Below are positions 26,299 through 34,926 of a DNA stretch of 64,000 nt, piece by piece. Within the stretch, counting starts at the first letter, position 1; the number at the start of each line of letters is the position of its first letter. The DNA comes from Chitinophagaceae bacterium. Its GTDB lineage: Bacteria; Bacteroidota; Bacteroidia; Chitinophagales; Chitinophagaceae. A program made the position numbers and the translations under genes. The DNA lies in the NCBI GenBank assembly GCA_019638625.1, contig JAHBTK010000007.1, positions 310,001 to 374,000 on the forward strand, given 5' to 3'. A model generated the notes under the pieces. That model was not told the origin of the DNA. It ran no database searches and saw only the letters and a program-made list of their open reading frames with translations.

Positions 26299-26414
26299 AA
26301 AAACAATAATCAAGATGGGTAGCAGCATTAGAACGCTTCCTCGTTTTTGCAGTTGAGTACATATTGCTTAGGATGCAAAATTTGAGGTATTGAGAACTAC
26401 CACAGAAAATAGAG

Positions 26415-26501
26415 ATGGGATTTTTAAAATGGAAAAGCAGGCGAAGGGGATATGTCGTACGGCCAAGGCAGCCTGTTGAAGCGAATATTATTTACGAGTG
26501 A
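26415..26501 (+). CDS. Possible 28-residue peptide in the wzy-glycosyltransferase gap
   Basis: ATG at 26415 to TGA at 26499-26501 encodes a very basic peptide (MGFLKWKSRRRGYVVRPR...). Its stop overlaps the GTG start of the next glycosyltransferase. No family is recognised. It could be a leader peptide coupling translation to the GTG-started gene, a remnant, or chance. The rest of the gap (26299-26414) holds only two shorter ORFs of no evident meaning. Confidence 0.2.
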   Translation: MGFLKWKSRRRGYVVRPRQPVEANIIYE

Positions 26502-27655
26502 ATGTGGTGAGATTAGGTGCTGACATAAGGATTCTTGTGTTTGCTGATTGGTATGCACCCGGCTTTAAGGCTGGGGGGCCAATAAGGTCATGTGTGAATT
26601 TCTCGGACAACATGAAGGGTGATCGTGAAATTTTCGTGTTTACTTCAGATCGTGACCTTGGTGAATCCGGTCCGTATCTCGGTATCGAATCTGATAAATG
26701 GATTGAACAAAAGGAGATAAAGGTATTGTACGCAACTCCACAATTCCTTAACTGGAGGAATATCAGGCGGGTTTTAAATGAGGTAGAACCCGACTATATC
26801 TATCTAAACAGCATGTATTCGCGTTATTTTGCACTCTATCCTTTACTGATTAAGTGGCTGGGATTGACTGATGCTACAGTTATACTTGCGCCAAGGGGGA
26901 TGCTAAAGAAGTCGGCGCTTCAATTTAGAGGACCAAAAAAGAGAATATTTCTTTTCATATTTAGACTTTTCGGTGTTCACAGAAAAGTAGCTTTTCATGC
27001 CACTGACGATACCGAAGTAAACGATGTAAGGAGAATATTTGGAGAGAAAGTGAAATGCAGTCAAGCATCTAACTTTCCTTCTTCTGATAGATTGGCGTTC
27101 AGTTATATAAAAAAGAAAAGAGGAGAATTGAAAGTTGTTTTTGTTGGACGCATTCATCCCATTAAGAACCTGCTATTGTTGCTGAACTATATAAAACCTT
27201 TGCAGGCGGATATTTTTCTCACAATTGTCGGAACTCCGGAAGATGAAGAATATTGGAATAAATGCCGCCTTTTGATTAAAGAACTTTCACCAAACATTCG
27301 GGTGATATTTAACGAAAGCATCCCAAATTCGGAAATAGTGAATTTAATTGCCGATCATCATATTTTTGCACTTCCAACTGAAGGCGAAAATTTCGGACAC
27401 GCTATTTTTGAGGCTTTATCCACAGGGCGACCGGTTTTGATCAGCGATCAAACGCCCTGGAGAAACCTGGAGACGGAAAAAGCCGGATGGGATATACCTT
27501 TGAGTGAGCCCGGTCGTTTTGCGGCAACGATTGAAAGGGTGGCGGCGATGGATCAGGAGGAGTACCTGGAATGGTGCAGGGGAGCCTGGGTATATGCCCA
27601 AAAGAAGTCAGACAATATTGAACTGAAGAAAAAGTATAAAGCACTATTTGCGTAA
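26498..27655 (+). CDS. Glycosyltransferase family 4-like
   Basis: A 385-residue GT-B enzyme. N-terminal domain: ILVFADWYAPGFKAGGPIRS (near residues 11-30) and YLNSMYSRYFALYPLL. Middle: VILAPRGMLKKSALQFRGPK. C-terminal donor domain: VVFVGRIHPIKNLLLLLNYI, then ALPTEGENFGHAIFEALSTG with the conserved acidic pair, and GRPVLISDQTPWRNL. The substrate is unknown. The start is uncertain: GTG at 26498, 26504 or 26507 are all possible; the conserved part begins around residue 10. Two bases separate it from the acetyltransferase gene that follows. Confidence 0.88.
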   Translation: MNVVRLGADIRILVFADWYAPGFKAGGPIRSCVNFSDNMKGDREIFVFTSDRDLGESGPYLGIESDKWIEQKEIKVLYATPQFLNWRNIRRVLNEVEPDYIYLNSMYSRYFALYPLLIKWLGLTDATVILAPRGMLKKSALQFRGPKKRIFLFIFRLFGVHRKVAFHATDDTEVNDVRRIFGEKVKCSQASNFPSSDRLAFSYIKKKRGELKVVFVGRIHPIKNLLLLLNYIKPLQADIFLTIVGTPEDEEYWNKCRLLIKELSPNIRVIFNESIPNSEIVNLIADHHIFALPTEGENFGHAIFEALSTGRPVLISDQTPWRNLETEKAGWDIPLSEPGRFAATIERVAAMDQEEYLEWCRGAWVYAQKKSDNIELKKKYKALFA

Positions 27656-27657
27656 TA

Positions 27658-28215
27658 ATGAACAGGGTTGATAATGCATCATACAACAATGATTGGTTTA
27701 AGTCAACCATCGGGGCCGGAAGGTTTAAGCAGATCCTATGGTATTTCATCAATATCATCTTCCTGGTCAACCCCCTTAATCCATTTTCCGGGATCAAATG
27801 TTTTCTGCTGAAGTGCTTTGGCGCCAGGGTTGGCCGGGGGGTGGTCATCAAGCCGGGTGTGAACATCAAATATCCCTGGAAATTAAGCATTGGAAACTAT
27901 ACCTGGATTGGAGAAAAGGTATGGATCGATAATATTACCGATGTCATCATAGGTGATAATGTGTGTCTTTCGCAGGATGCAATGCTCCTTGCCGGTAATC
28001 ACAACTATAAAAAGTCGACTTTTGACCTGATGATCGGAAAGATTGTATTGGAGGACGGCGTATGGATAGGTGCAAAGGCAGTCGTATGCCCGGGAGTTGT
28101 CGTACAGTCTCATTCAATCCTGACAGTTTCTTCTGTGCTGACGAAAGACACGGAAGCGTATGGTATTTATCAGGGAAACCCTGCAGAAAAAGTTCGGATC
28201 CGACAGATAAAATAG
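27658..28215 (+). CDS. WcaF-type polysaccharide acetyltransferase
   Basis: A 185-residue hexapeptide acyltransferase of the colanic-acid WcaF group. The N-terminal part (residues 1-60) has a hydrophobic stretch (ILWYFINIIFLVNPLNPFSG). The left-handed beta-helix follows (about 62-165: GRGVVIKPGVNIKYPWKLSI, NYTWIGEKVWIDNI, IIGDNVCLSQDAMLLAG). The catalytic His lies in AGNHNYKKSTFDL, and the terminal GNPAEKV turn is present. It would O-acetylate a sugar of the repeat unit with acetyl-CoA. It is the third acyltransferase of the locus. Confidence 0.88.
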   Translation: MNRVDNASYNNDWFKSTIGAGRFKQILWYFINIIFLVNPLNPFSGIKCFLLKCFGARVGRGVVIKPGVNIKYPWKLSIGNYTWIGEKVWIDNITDVIIGDNVCLSQDAMLLAGNHNYKKSTFDLMIGKIVLEDGVWIGAKAVVCPGVVVQSHSILTVSSVLTKDTEAYGIYQGNPAEKVRIRQIK

Positions 28216-28238
28216 CATCTAATTTCCTATAAATAAAA

Positions 28239-29294
28239 ATGAAAAAAATATTAATAACTGGTTCTTCCGGTCTTATTGGTTCCGAGGTTTGCGTGTATTT
28301 TGCAAACAAAGGTTGGGAGATCCATGGGGTGGATAACAACCAGCGGGCGGTATTTTTTGGCGCGAACGGTGATACCCGGTGGAACCAGGAAAGGCTGGAA
28401 ACCACGCTCAAATCTTTTCATCACCATGAGTTGGATATAAGGAACAGGGAAGGTGTTATTGGGTTGATCAGGAGTGTTGCCCCCGATGCGATCGTGCATA
28501 CGGCAGCGCAGCCCAGTCATGACAGGGCAGCCGCGATCCCTTTTGATGATTTTGATACCAATGCGGTCGGGACCTTCAATTTACTGGAGGCTACGAGGAG
28601 GTATAGTACCAATATCCCCTTCGTGCATATGTCTACCAATAAAGTGTATGGAGATGCTCCCAATGAGATTGCTATGAAAGAGCTGGCAACCCGGTGGGAT
28701 TATGATGATGATACATATATAAACGGGATACCTGAGACCTTTCGGATAGATCAATCCAAACATTCTTTATTTGGAGCATCAAAAGTATCGGCCGATATTT
28801 CCGTGCAGGAATACGGCAGATATTTTAATATGCCCACGGCATGTTTGCGGGGCGGTTGCTTAACCGGACCTAATCATAGCGGGGTAGAGCTTCACGGTTT
28901 TCTGAGTTACCTGATAAGATGCAACCTGGAAGAAAAGGAATATACCGTTTTCGGATACAAAGGAAAGCAGGTAAGGGATAACATACATTCCTTTGATGTA
29001 GCCAATTTTATTTTTGAGTTTATTGATCGCCCGCGCATTGCGGAAGTGTACAATATTGGCGGTGGAAAAAACAATACCTGTTCACTTTTGGAAGCCTTTC
29101 AGATCATATCGGAAATTTCCGGGAAAGAAATGAAATACAGGTATAGCGATGAGAACAGGATCGGAGACCATATATGCTATTATAGTGATTTGAGTAAAAT
29201 GAAATCACATTACCCTGACTGGGATATCACCAAAGACCTGAAGACTACTTTTATAGAGATTTATGAATCATGGATGAACAGAGAGAACCGGTAG
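28239..29294 (+). CDS. NAD-dependent sugar epimerase, CDP-paratose/tyvelose epimerase-like SDR
   Basis: A 351-residue extended SDR. The NAD-binding motif is ILITGSSGLIGSEV at residues 4-17. The segment NNQRAVFFGANGDTRWNQER is typical of the CDP-paratose 2-epimerase-like subgroup, and STNKVYGD is the usual Ser/Thr region. At the YxxxK site the sequence is LFGASK, with Phe178 in place of the catalytic Tyr and Lys182 kept. It would convert a nucleotide sugar for the repeat unit; the substrate cannot be read. It overlaps the next glycosyltransferase by 25 bases. Confidence 0.85.
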   Translation: MKKILITGSSGLIGSEVCVYFANKGWEIHGVDNNQRAVFFGANGDTRWNQERLETTLKSFHHHELDIRNREGVIGLIRSVAPDAIVHTAAQPSHDRAAAIPFDDFDTNAVGTFNLLEATRRYSTNIPFVHMSTNKVYGDAPNEIAMKELATRWDYDDDTYINGIPETFRIDQSKHSLFGASKVSADISVQEYGRYFNMPTACLRGGCLTGPNHSGVELHGFLSYLIRCNLEEKEYTVFGYKGKQVRDNIHSFDVANFIFEFIDRPRIAEVYNIGGGKNNTCSLLEAFQIISEISGKEMKYRYSDENRIGDHICYYSDLSKMKSHYPDWDITKDLKTTFIEIYESWMNRENR

Positions 29295-30433
29295 TTACAA
29301 TAGTTAATAAAAACTATCCACCTGGTACTGGTATAACCGGCGAGTCGGCCAATGAAATGGCAGGATGGTTGTTAGATCACGGGGTACAGGTGAATGTTAT
29401 CCATTCAGATGGCCGGTACGGTGGAGGAGGTAATATAACAGCACCTAATGGCAGGACGTTTCTGGTAAAAAGTCTTTATGACGGGAAAAACAAAATCATC
29501 AGGCTTTTTTCCAGCTTTGTAGAAAGTTATTTTCTTATTAGGAAAGCAAAAAGAATTACCAAAAAGGGGTGGATCATTGTAATGACCGATCCGCCCTTTC
29601 TGATTTTCTGGGCATCCGTTTTATTAAAGAAGAAGAAATGGGCTTATTGGTCGATGGATCTGTATCCGGAGGCTTTTATTGCCGGAAGGCTGATCACTGA
29701 AAGAAACTTTCTGTACCGGTTTTTTAAAAGAAAAGTAAAAGAAAATCCCCCGGATTATATGATTGCACTTGGAGTGCATCAATTGAACTATCTGCGAAAA
29801 GAGTATGCGCGGAAGATTCCGGCGACAATTTTACCCTGCGGGGTTAAAAAATCCGGTTTCGATCGGCAAACATTGCCGGACTGGAAGTCAGGGGGCAAGA
29901 TCGTTTTGGGGTATTGCGGTAATATCGGGGAGGCGCATTCCGCGGATTTTCTTTTAGAAATCATCAATACGTTGGATGCTGAAAAGTTCACGCTGGTGTT
30001 GGCCCTGTACGGATCCAAATCCGGTGTAATAAAAGAAGCTGCCCGGGACAGGAAAGGCGTTGTTATCAAAGACAGTGTGCCGAGGCATGAGCTTACTCTT
30101 ATTGATGTGCACCTGGTAACCCTGTTGCCTGAATGGAACAATATATGTGTTCCCTCCAAAGCGGTCAGCGCTGTTTGCGAGGGAGGGACTATTATGTTTT
30201 GTGGAGATAAGGAAAACGATAATTGGGAATATTTGCAAGAAGCAGCATGGCTGGTAAAGGATGATGCTGATTTAAAGGTAAATATTAAGGAAGTGCTGTC
30301 GCGAATATCAAAAGAATCGATCCTGGAAAAAAAGAGATCGGCAGTGCAGGTTTCCCGGCGTTTACTGGATACAAAAGAGGGCGCATTCAGGGATATACAT
30401 TCTTTTTTGCAGGCGCTTCAACATAGTAATTAA
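29270..30433 (+). CDS. Glycosyltransferase family 4-like
   Basis: A 387-residue GT-B enzyme. N-terminal domain: NYPPGTGITGESANEMAGWL (near residues 15-35) and WIIVMTDPPFLIFWASVLLK, a hydrophobic patch probably touching the membrane. Then WSMDLYPEAFIAGRL, a motif shared by WbuB/colanic-acid-type transferases. C-terminal domain: IVLGYCGNIGEAHSADFLLE, TLLPEWNNICVPSKAVSAVC. The sugar is unknown. The start at 29270 lies within the epimerase gene; a 45-base gap separates it from the phosphatase gene. Confidence 0.88.
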   Translation: MDEQREPVVTIVNKNYPPGTGITGESANEMAGWLLDHGVQVNVIHSDGRYGGGGNITAPNGRTFLVKSLYDGKNKIIRLFSSFVESYFLIRKAKRITKKGWIIVMTDPPFLIFWASVLLKKKKWAYWSMDLYPEAFIAGRLITERNFLYRFFKRKVKENPPDYMIALGVHQLNYLRKEYARKIPATILPCGVKKSGFDRQTLPDWKSGGKIVLGYCGNIGEAHSADFLLEIINTLDAEKFTLVLALYGSKSGVIKEAARDRKGVVIKDSVPRHELTLIDVHLVTLLPEWNNICVPSKAVSAVCEGGTIMFCGDKENDNWEYLQEAAWLVKDDADLKVNIKEVLSRISKESILEKKRSAVQVSRRLLDTKEGAFRDIHSFLQALQHSN

Positions 30434-30478
30434 ATAGCCGGACTTCTCTTATGTTCGCTGATTGAAAATTTAAATTCC

Positions 30479-31222
30479 ATGTTTTCATTCTTCAAAAAAA
30501 AGAAACCTCTTCCCGAAGCCCATGACCTGAGTGTGCTCAAATGTGATATGCATTCGCACCTGATACCCGGTATAGACGACGGGTCGCCGGATGTGGATAC
30601 TTCCATTACCCTGATTGAGGGTTTAAAGAAGTTGGGCTATAAAAAGATTATTACAACGCCGCACCTGATGGCCGATCTGTATCCTAATAGTCGCACAACG
30701 ATTTTGAACGGATTCGATAAGCTGGTAAAAGCGCTGCAGAAAAGAAAGATTGATATTCCGGTGCGGGCTGCGGCGGAGTATTTCCTCGATGACCATTTTG
30801 ACAGTCTGCTGGAGAAGGATGAGCCCTTGCTTACGATAAAGGATAACCTGGTGCTGGTGGAATTTTCTTTTGCCAGCATTCCGATCGATTATAAACAAAA
30901 GCTGTTCAATATGCAGATGAAGGGGTATAAACCCATACTGGCGCACCCTGAACGCTATGCTTATTTGCATAAGAAGTTTGAGTTATATGAAGAGCTAAGA
31001 GATTTTGGTTGTTTGTTCCAGGTAAATCTGCTTTCGCTGATCGGTTACTACGGGAAAAATATTGAAGCGGCGGCAGAGAAGTTATATAAACTGAAGTATA
31101 TAGAACTGTTGGGGACAGACCTGCATCACGAAAGGCATATGGAAAACCTGAATGTGCACCTGCTGCACCAGAAGGTTAAGGATATAGCAGACAATCTTCC
31201 GCTGCTGAACGATAGTTTGTAG
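30479..31222 (+). CDS. PHP-type tyrosine-protein phosphatase (CpsB/YwqE-like)
   Basis: A 247-residue metal-dependent phosphatase of the PHP fold. Metal ligands are in CDMHSHLIPGIDDGSPD (near residues 22-38), KIITTPHL, ILAHPERY and LGTDLHH. In other bacteria this family removes phosphate from the tyrosine-rich tail of the polysaccharide kinase. Here it should act on the Wzc-type protein at 11631-13991, replacing the low-molecular-weight Wzb phosphatase of Proteobacteria. It is the last gene of the locus; its TAG touches the downstream copy of the 83-bp repeat. Confidence 0.93.
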   Translation: MFSFFKKKKPLPEAHDLSVLKCDMHSHLIPGIDDGSPDVDTSITLIEGLKKLGYKKIITTPHLMADLYPNSRTTILNGFDKLVKALQKRKIDIPVRAAAEYFLDDHFDSLLEKDEPLLTIKDNLVLVEFSFASIPIDYKQKLFNMQMKGYKPILAHPERYAYLHKKFELYEELRDFGCLFQVNLLSLIGYYGKNIEAAAEKLYKLKYIELLGTDLHHERHMENLNVHLLHQKVKDIADNLPLLNDSL

Positions 31223-31303
31223 CACTGCTTCTTTCTTTGTGATTTTTTGCGCCGCCTTTTGCGATCTTTGCGTGCCATATTTATGCAAGATCAGTTTTTC
31301 TGT
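31221..31303 (-). repeat. 83-bp dispersed repeat, copy 2 (inverted)
   Basis: Reverse complement of this segment matches 8009-8091 at 72 of 83 positions with no gaps. It begins at the stop codon of the phosphatase gene and so marks the right edge of the polysaccharide locus, as copy 1 marks the left. Confidence 0.8.
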
Positions 31304-31430
31304 CACGGCTCAATGATTGCCTCCTAATGGTTTACTCGGGGTGATGAGAGGGTGTTGATCAACTATTTTGTTATGCAGGAACAATAATTCTCAATGTGCT
31401 TTAGTTGTACTAATCGATTACCCGGACATT

Positions 31431-31462
31431 AAAAAAGCGCCACTGAACAGCGGCGCTTTTTT
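31431..31462. terminator. Intrinsic terminator, bidirectional
   Basis: Arms of 11 bases (AAAAAAGCGCC and GGCGCTTTTTT) with a 10-base loop. The T-run on both strands suits the convergent phosphatase (+) and M28 peptidase (-) genes. It probably closes the polysaccharide transcript. Confidence 0.88.
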
Positions 31463-31479
31463 AATATTGTTATGAGACT

Positions 31480-33057
31480 TTAGTCCTGCCCTCCTTTCCT
31501 GTTGGCTTTTCTCTGGGCGGGCCATTTACCCGGCTCTCCATCCCTGCCAGCCGGCAGTATACTTTTTTCCCTGGATGTTTTAGCCGGGTCTTCACTGGCC
31601 ACATACGCCAGTATTGCTGTAAGGATCGCATTATTCCTTACATCGTCAAATACTATTTTGTCGTAGGTATCCTTGTTGGTATGCCAGGTGTAGGTACCAT
31701 AAGACCAGCTCAGGGAGCTTAACGAGAATGCCGGGGCGCCCACTGCCACAAAGGAAGCAAAATCTGATCCGCCGCTGCCGGGTGTTCCCGGGAAACTTGT
31801 TTCGATATGTTTCCGTATATCCTCCGGCACCCCGCTTAACCAGCGGTTAATATATTCATAGGAGTGTAAAAAACCCTGACCCTGTATATTCACTACCCTG
31901 CCGGTCCCGTTATCCTGGTTGAACATAGCCTGTAAATTGGCAACGATTTCCGGGTGATCTTCCACAAATGCCCTTGACCCGTTCAATCCCTGTTCTTCAC
32001 TTCCCCAAAGCCCTACCAAAATAGTTCTTTTCGGGTTCGGATAGAACTTCTTCAATAACCGGGCAGCTTCCATCATTACCAATGTGCCTGTTCCGTTATC
32101 CGTAGCCCCGCTGGCGCCATCCCATGAGTCGAAATGCGCGGAAAGAATTACATACTCCTCCGGTTTTTCTGTTCCTTTTATTTCTGCCAGTACATTAAAT
32201 GTAGGTACTACGCCCAACTCTTTGGAGTCAGCCCGCACATTTACTTTAGGCTTTTGCCCGGATGCAGTAAGACGGTACAATAGTCCGTAGTCTTCCAATG
32301 CCAGATCAATGGTGGGGATTTTTTTGACTTGTGCGCCAAAGATTTTATTGGAGCCGAATGCCCTGGACCAATACGAACTGAAGATGCCGGCAGCGCCCGC
32401 CTTCTCCAGCGCTTCCGCCAGCGACCTGGGAGTGACATCTATCTTTTTTAAACGGTTAGCCCACTCTTCGGTTACCCTTTCGCGTTCCGCTCTTATTTTT
32501 TCAATGGATTCGTTGGTGCCGAACTCATCCCAGTTGTAATCCGGTCTCCCTGTTGGCTGCAATGCCGATACCAGCACAAATTTCCCTTTTACCGAAGGCA
32601 ACCATTTGGAAAAAGCGGCAGCGTCCGGCAGGTCTGCCAGTATAATAGTTTCTGCAGTAATTGTTTTTCCGGCGGTGCTTCCACTCCATGCCAACTGGGT
32701 TGCTTCCAGTGTTCTTACCCTGGGGTGTATGAGATCCACATGAGTGATGCCTCTTTCCCATCCTCTCCAGGTACCCCAGTTCTCTGTACGGGCCGGGATG
32801 TTCCAACTGTTGAATTTTGCAATTACCCAGTCAGCAGCTTTGTTCATCTGCGGGGTCCCTACCAGCCTGGGCCCGATAATATCCAGCAGTTCATGCGCCA
32901 GTGGTTCCAACTGAGAATTGTTATTGGCCTCCGCAACAATATTTTTAATGAGAACTGTGTCGGGTTTTTGTGCCCGGGTTGTTTGAGTGAGGGCGAATAG
33001 CAGCAAACAAACCCAGGCTTTTTTGGAGGTTAGTAAAAAAGTTATTCTCATGATCAT
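31480..33057 (-). CDS. Exported M28-family metallopeptidase
   Basis: A 525-residue secreted zinc aminopeptidase/carboxypeptidase. Signal peptide at residues 1-29 (WVCLLLFALTQTTRAQ). A PA-like insert lies around 130-290, then the peptidase domain. Zinc ligands are visible: LSAHFDSWDGASGATDNGTG (His and bridging Asp), WGSEEQGLNGS (Glu-Glu pair), FNQDNGTG (Asp) and TWHTNKDTYD (His). All metal and catalytic residues seem present. It would cleave peptides in the periplasm or outside. It is a single gene between two convergent/divergent borders. Confidence 0.93.
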   Translation of the reverse strand: MIMRITFLLTSKKAWVCLLLFALTQTTRAQKPDTVLIKNIVAEANNNSQLEPLAHELLDIIGPRLVGTPQMNKAADWVIAKFNSWNIPARTENWGTWRGWERGITHVDLIHPRVRTLEATQLAWSGSTAGKTITAETIILADLPDAAAFSKWLPSVKGKFVLVSALQPTGRPDYNWDEFGTNESIEKIRAERERVTEEWANRLKKIDVTPRSLAEALEKAGAAGIFSSYWSRAFGSNKIFGAQVKKIPTIDLALEDYGLLYRLTASGQKPKVNVRADSKELGVVPTFNVLAEIKGTEKPEEYVILSAHFDSWDGASGATDNGTGTLVMMEAARLLKKFYPNPKRTILVGLWGSEEQGLNGSRAFVEDHPEIVANLQAMFNQDNGTGRVVNIQGQGFLHSYEYINRWLSGVPEDIRKHIETSFPGTPGSGGSDFASFVAVGAPAFSLSSLSWSYGTYTWHTNKDTYDKIVFDDVRNNAILTAILAYVASEDPAKTSREKSILPAGRDGEPGKWPAQRKANRKGGQD

Positions 33058-33148
33058 AAATTTTGAAAACGCTGAAGGTAGGGAATATTTGAGAAATGGT
33101 TGAAGGCTAAGTTTTTAATTCAAATGATCAGAAAGCGGTTAATTTTCA

Positions 33149-33156
33149 TATTTTTG
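33149..33156 (+). promoter_or_regulatory. Probable sucD -7 element
   Basis: TATTTTTG fits the Bacteroidota -7 consensus TAnnTTTG, 32 bases before the sucD ATG. No TTG is found at the right distance upstream, so the promoter is only partly matched. Confidence 0.4.
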
Positions 33157-33188
33157 CGCAGCCTTTTAACAAGTAATACTCATTTCAT

Positions 33189-34088
33189 ATGTCGGTTTTA
33201 GTCAACAAAGATTCGAAAGTAATTGTTCAGGGATTCACGGGTTCCGAAGGTACTTTTCATGCTACGCAGATGATTGAATATGGAACCAATGTAGTAGGGG
33301 GCGTAACTCCCGGAAAAGGCGGGCAGACGCATCTCGATCGCCCGGTATTCAATACCGTATCGGATGCGGTAAAAACGACAGGGGCGAATGTAAGTATCAT
33401 TTTTGTTCCACCGGCATTTGCTGCCGATGCTATCATTGAGTCTGCGGAGTCCGGAGTGGCATTGATAATCTGTATTACTGAAGGTATTCCTGTACAGGAT
33501 ATGATTAAAGCCAGGCATTACCTTGCCGGTACCGGTTCCCGGTTGATAGGGCCAAACTGCCCGGGTGTGATCACGGCTGAAGAATGTAAGGTGGGTATCA
33601 TGCCGGGTTTTATATTTAAAAAAGGCAAAATCGGTATTGTGTCTAAATCCGGTACGCTTACATATGAAGCAGCCGACCAGGTAGCCAAAGCAGGACTCGG
33701 GATATCGACGGCTATAGGTATTGGTGGGGACCCTATTATTGGTACGACCACCAGGGAAGCGGTGGAACTGTTTATGCAGGATGATGAAACGGAAGGAATT
33801 GTAATGATTGGTGAAATAGGTGGTGGTATGGAAGCGGAAGCTGCCCGGTGGATTAAAGATAATGGAACCAAACCGGTGGTTGGGTTTATAGCCGGACAAA
33901 CCGCGCCTCCCGGCAGGAGGATGGGACATGCCGGAGCCATTGTAGGTGGCGCCGATGATACCGCGGCGGCTAAAATGAAAATCATGAGAGAATGTGGGAT
34001 TACTGTGGTAGACAGCCCTGCCGATATAGGCAAAACCATGGCAGAGGTGATCGCAAAAAATGCATTTAAACAACCGGAGAAGATCTGA
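33189..34088 (+). CDS. sucD: Succinyl-CoA synthetase alpha subunit
   Basis: A 299-residue TCA-cycle enzyme subunit that carries the phosphohistidine. The CoA-binding N-terminal domain begins SVLVNKDSKVIVQGFTGSEG. GPNCPGVI and KSGTLTYEA are conserved. The active-site loop RRMGHAGAIVGG has His247. It is complete and typical in length. The beta subunit gene (sucC) is not adjacent, which is common in Bacteroidota. A small imperfect hairpin (34074-34099) overlaps the stop codon but lacks a T-run. Confidence 0.97.
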   Translation: MSVLVNKDSKVIVQGFTGSEGTFHATQMIEYGTNVVGGVTPGKGGQTHLDRPVFNTVSDAVKTTGANVSIIFVPPAFAADAIIESAESGVALIICITEGIPVQDMIKARHYLAGTGSRLIGPNCPGVITAEECKVGIMPGFIFKKGKIGIVSKSGTLTYEAADQVAKAGLGISTAIGIGGDPIIGTTTREAVELFMQDDETEGIVMIGEIGGGMEAEAARWIKDNGTKPVVGFIAGQTAPPGRRMGHAGAIVGGADDTAAAKMKIMRECGITVVDSPADIGKTMAEVIAKNAFKQPEKI

Positions 34089-34125
34089 CGGATCTCCGGC
34101 GCCGTTACAAAATTATCAGGGAAAC

Positions 34126-34737
34126 TTATTTGATAGAAAATTCGAAGAGGCTTTCGTCTTCAACAAACCCTTCCAGTTCATCGCCTACAACGCATTCGCT
34201 GACGCCAACCGGGGTGCCGGTGAAAATGACATCTCCGATATTCAGGGAGAAGTAGTTAGATATATAAGACACGAGGTAATCGAAGCTGAAGATCATATCG
34301 CCTGAATTACCCTGCTGGGTAAGTTCTTTATTTTTATAGAGGCAAAAGTTTACATCCTGCTTTTTGAAATCCGGGCCAATATCAATCCATTTGCCAATAA
34401 CCGCTGAATTATCCCAGGCTTTCGCTTTTTCCCAGGGCAGCCCCTGTGCTTTTAATTCATCCTGTATATCCCTGGCTGTAAAATCAATACCTATACTGAT
34501 GCCATTGTAGTATTTACCGGCATGTTTTTCCTGGATGTATTTTCCGTTTTTGTTTATTCTTAATACCAGTTCTGCTTCCGCATGTAATTCGTTGGTAAAT
34601 TCCGGGTAGTAGAATGGGGTATGCGATTGCAACAATGCACTTTTCGGCTTCATGAAAACGATAGGTTCCAATGGTATATCATTCCCTAATTCTTTTGCAT
34701 GATCCACATAGTTACGGCCAATACAGAATATCTTCAT
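34126..34737 (-). CDS. Fumarylacetoacetate hydrolase-family protein
   Basis: A 203-residue FAH-fold enzyme, the short single-domain form related to acylpyruvate hydrolase and oxaloacetate decarboxylase. Motifs: FCIGRNYVDHAKELG at the N-terminus, FMKPKSAL, the metal site HAEAELVLRI (Glu pair), GIDFTARDIQ, KAWDNSAVIGKWI and IFTGTPVGV. Likely acts on 2-oxo acids such as acylpyruvates in the cytoplasm; the exact substrate is open. It is convergent with sucD, 37 bases apart. The 189 bases beyond its start hold no visible gene. Confidence 0.9.
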   Translation of the reverse strand: MKIFCIGRNYVDHAKELGNDIPLEPIVFMKPKSALLQSHTPFYYPEFTNELHAEAELVLRINKNGKYIQEKHAGKYYNGISIGIDFTARDIQDELKAQGLPWEKAKAWDNSAVIGKWIDIGPDFKKQDVNFCLYKNKELTQQGNSGDMIFSFDYLVSYISNYFSLNIGDVIFTGTPVGVSECVVGDELEGFVEDESLFEFSIK

Positions 34738-34926
34738 AGTTAATTATTAGTTCGAATTTTTCATAGGTCAAACTGAGACACGAAATCGGGTGTTTTACAA
34801 CTGAAAATTGGGGGCTGTTAATAGGAAGATGGACAGTATAAAGTAAGACGCTAATTTACTGTAAACAAATTGAATCTAATATAGTTGGAAAAATTATTTA
34901 CCGAATATCATGATTTTTCCGGGTTT

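Noticed and set aside
33198..34073. A 291-codon minus-strand frame opposite sucD
   Set aside because: It is fully antisense to a certain housekeeping gene and its peptide is low-complexity Gly/His/Arg-rich. A shadow of sucD codon use.
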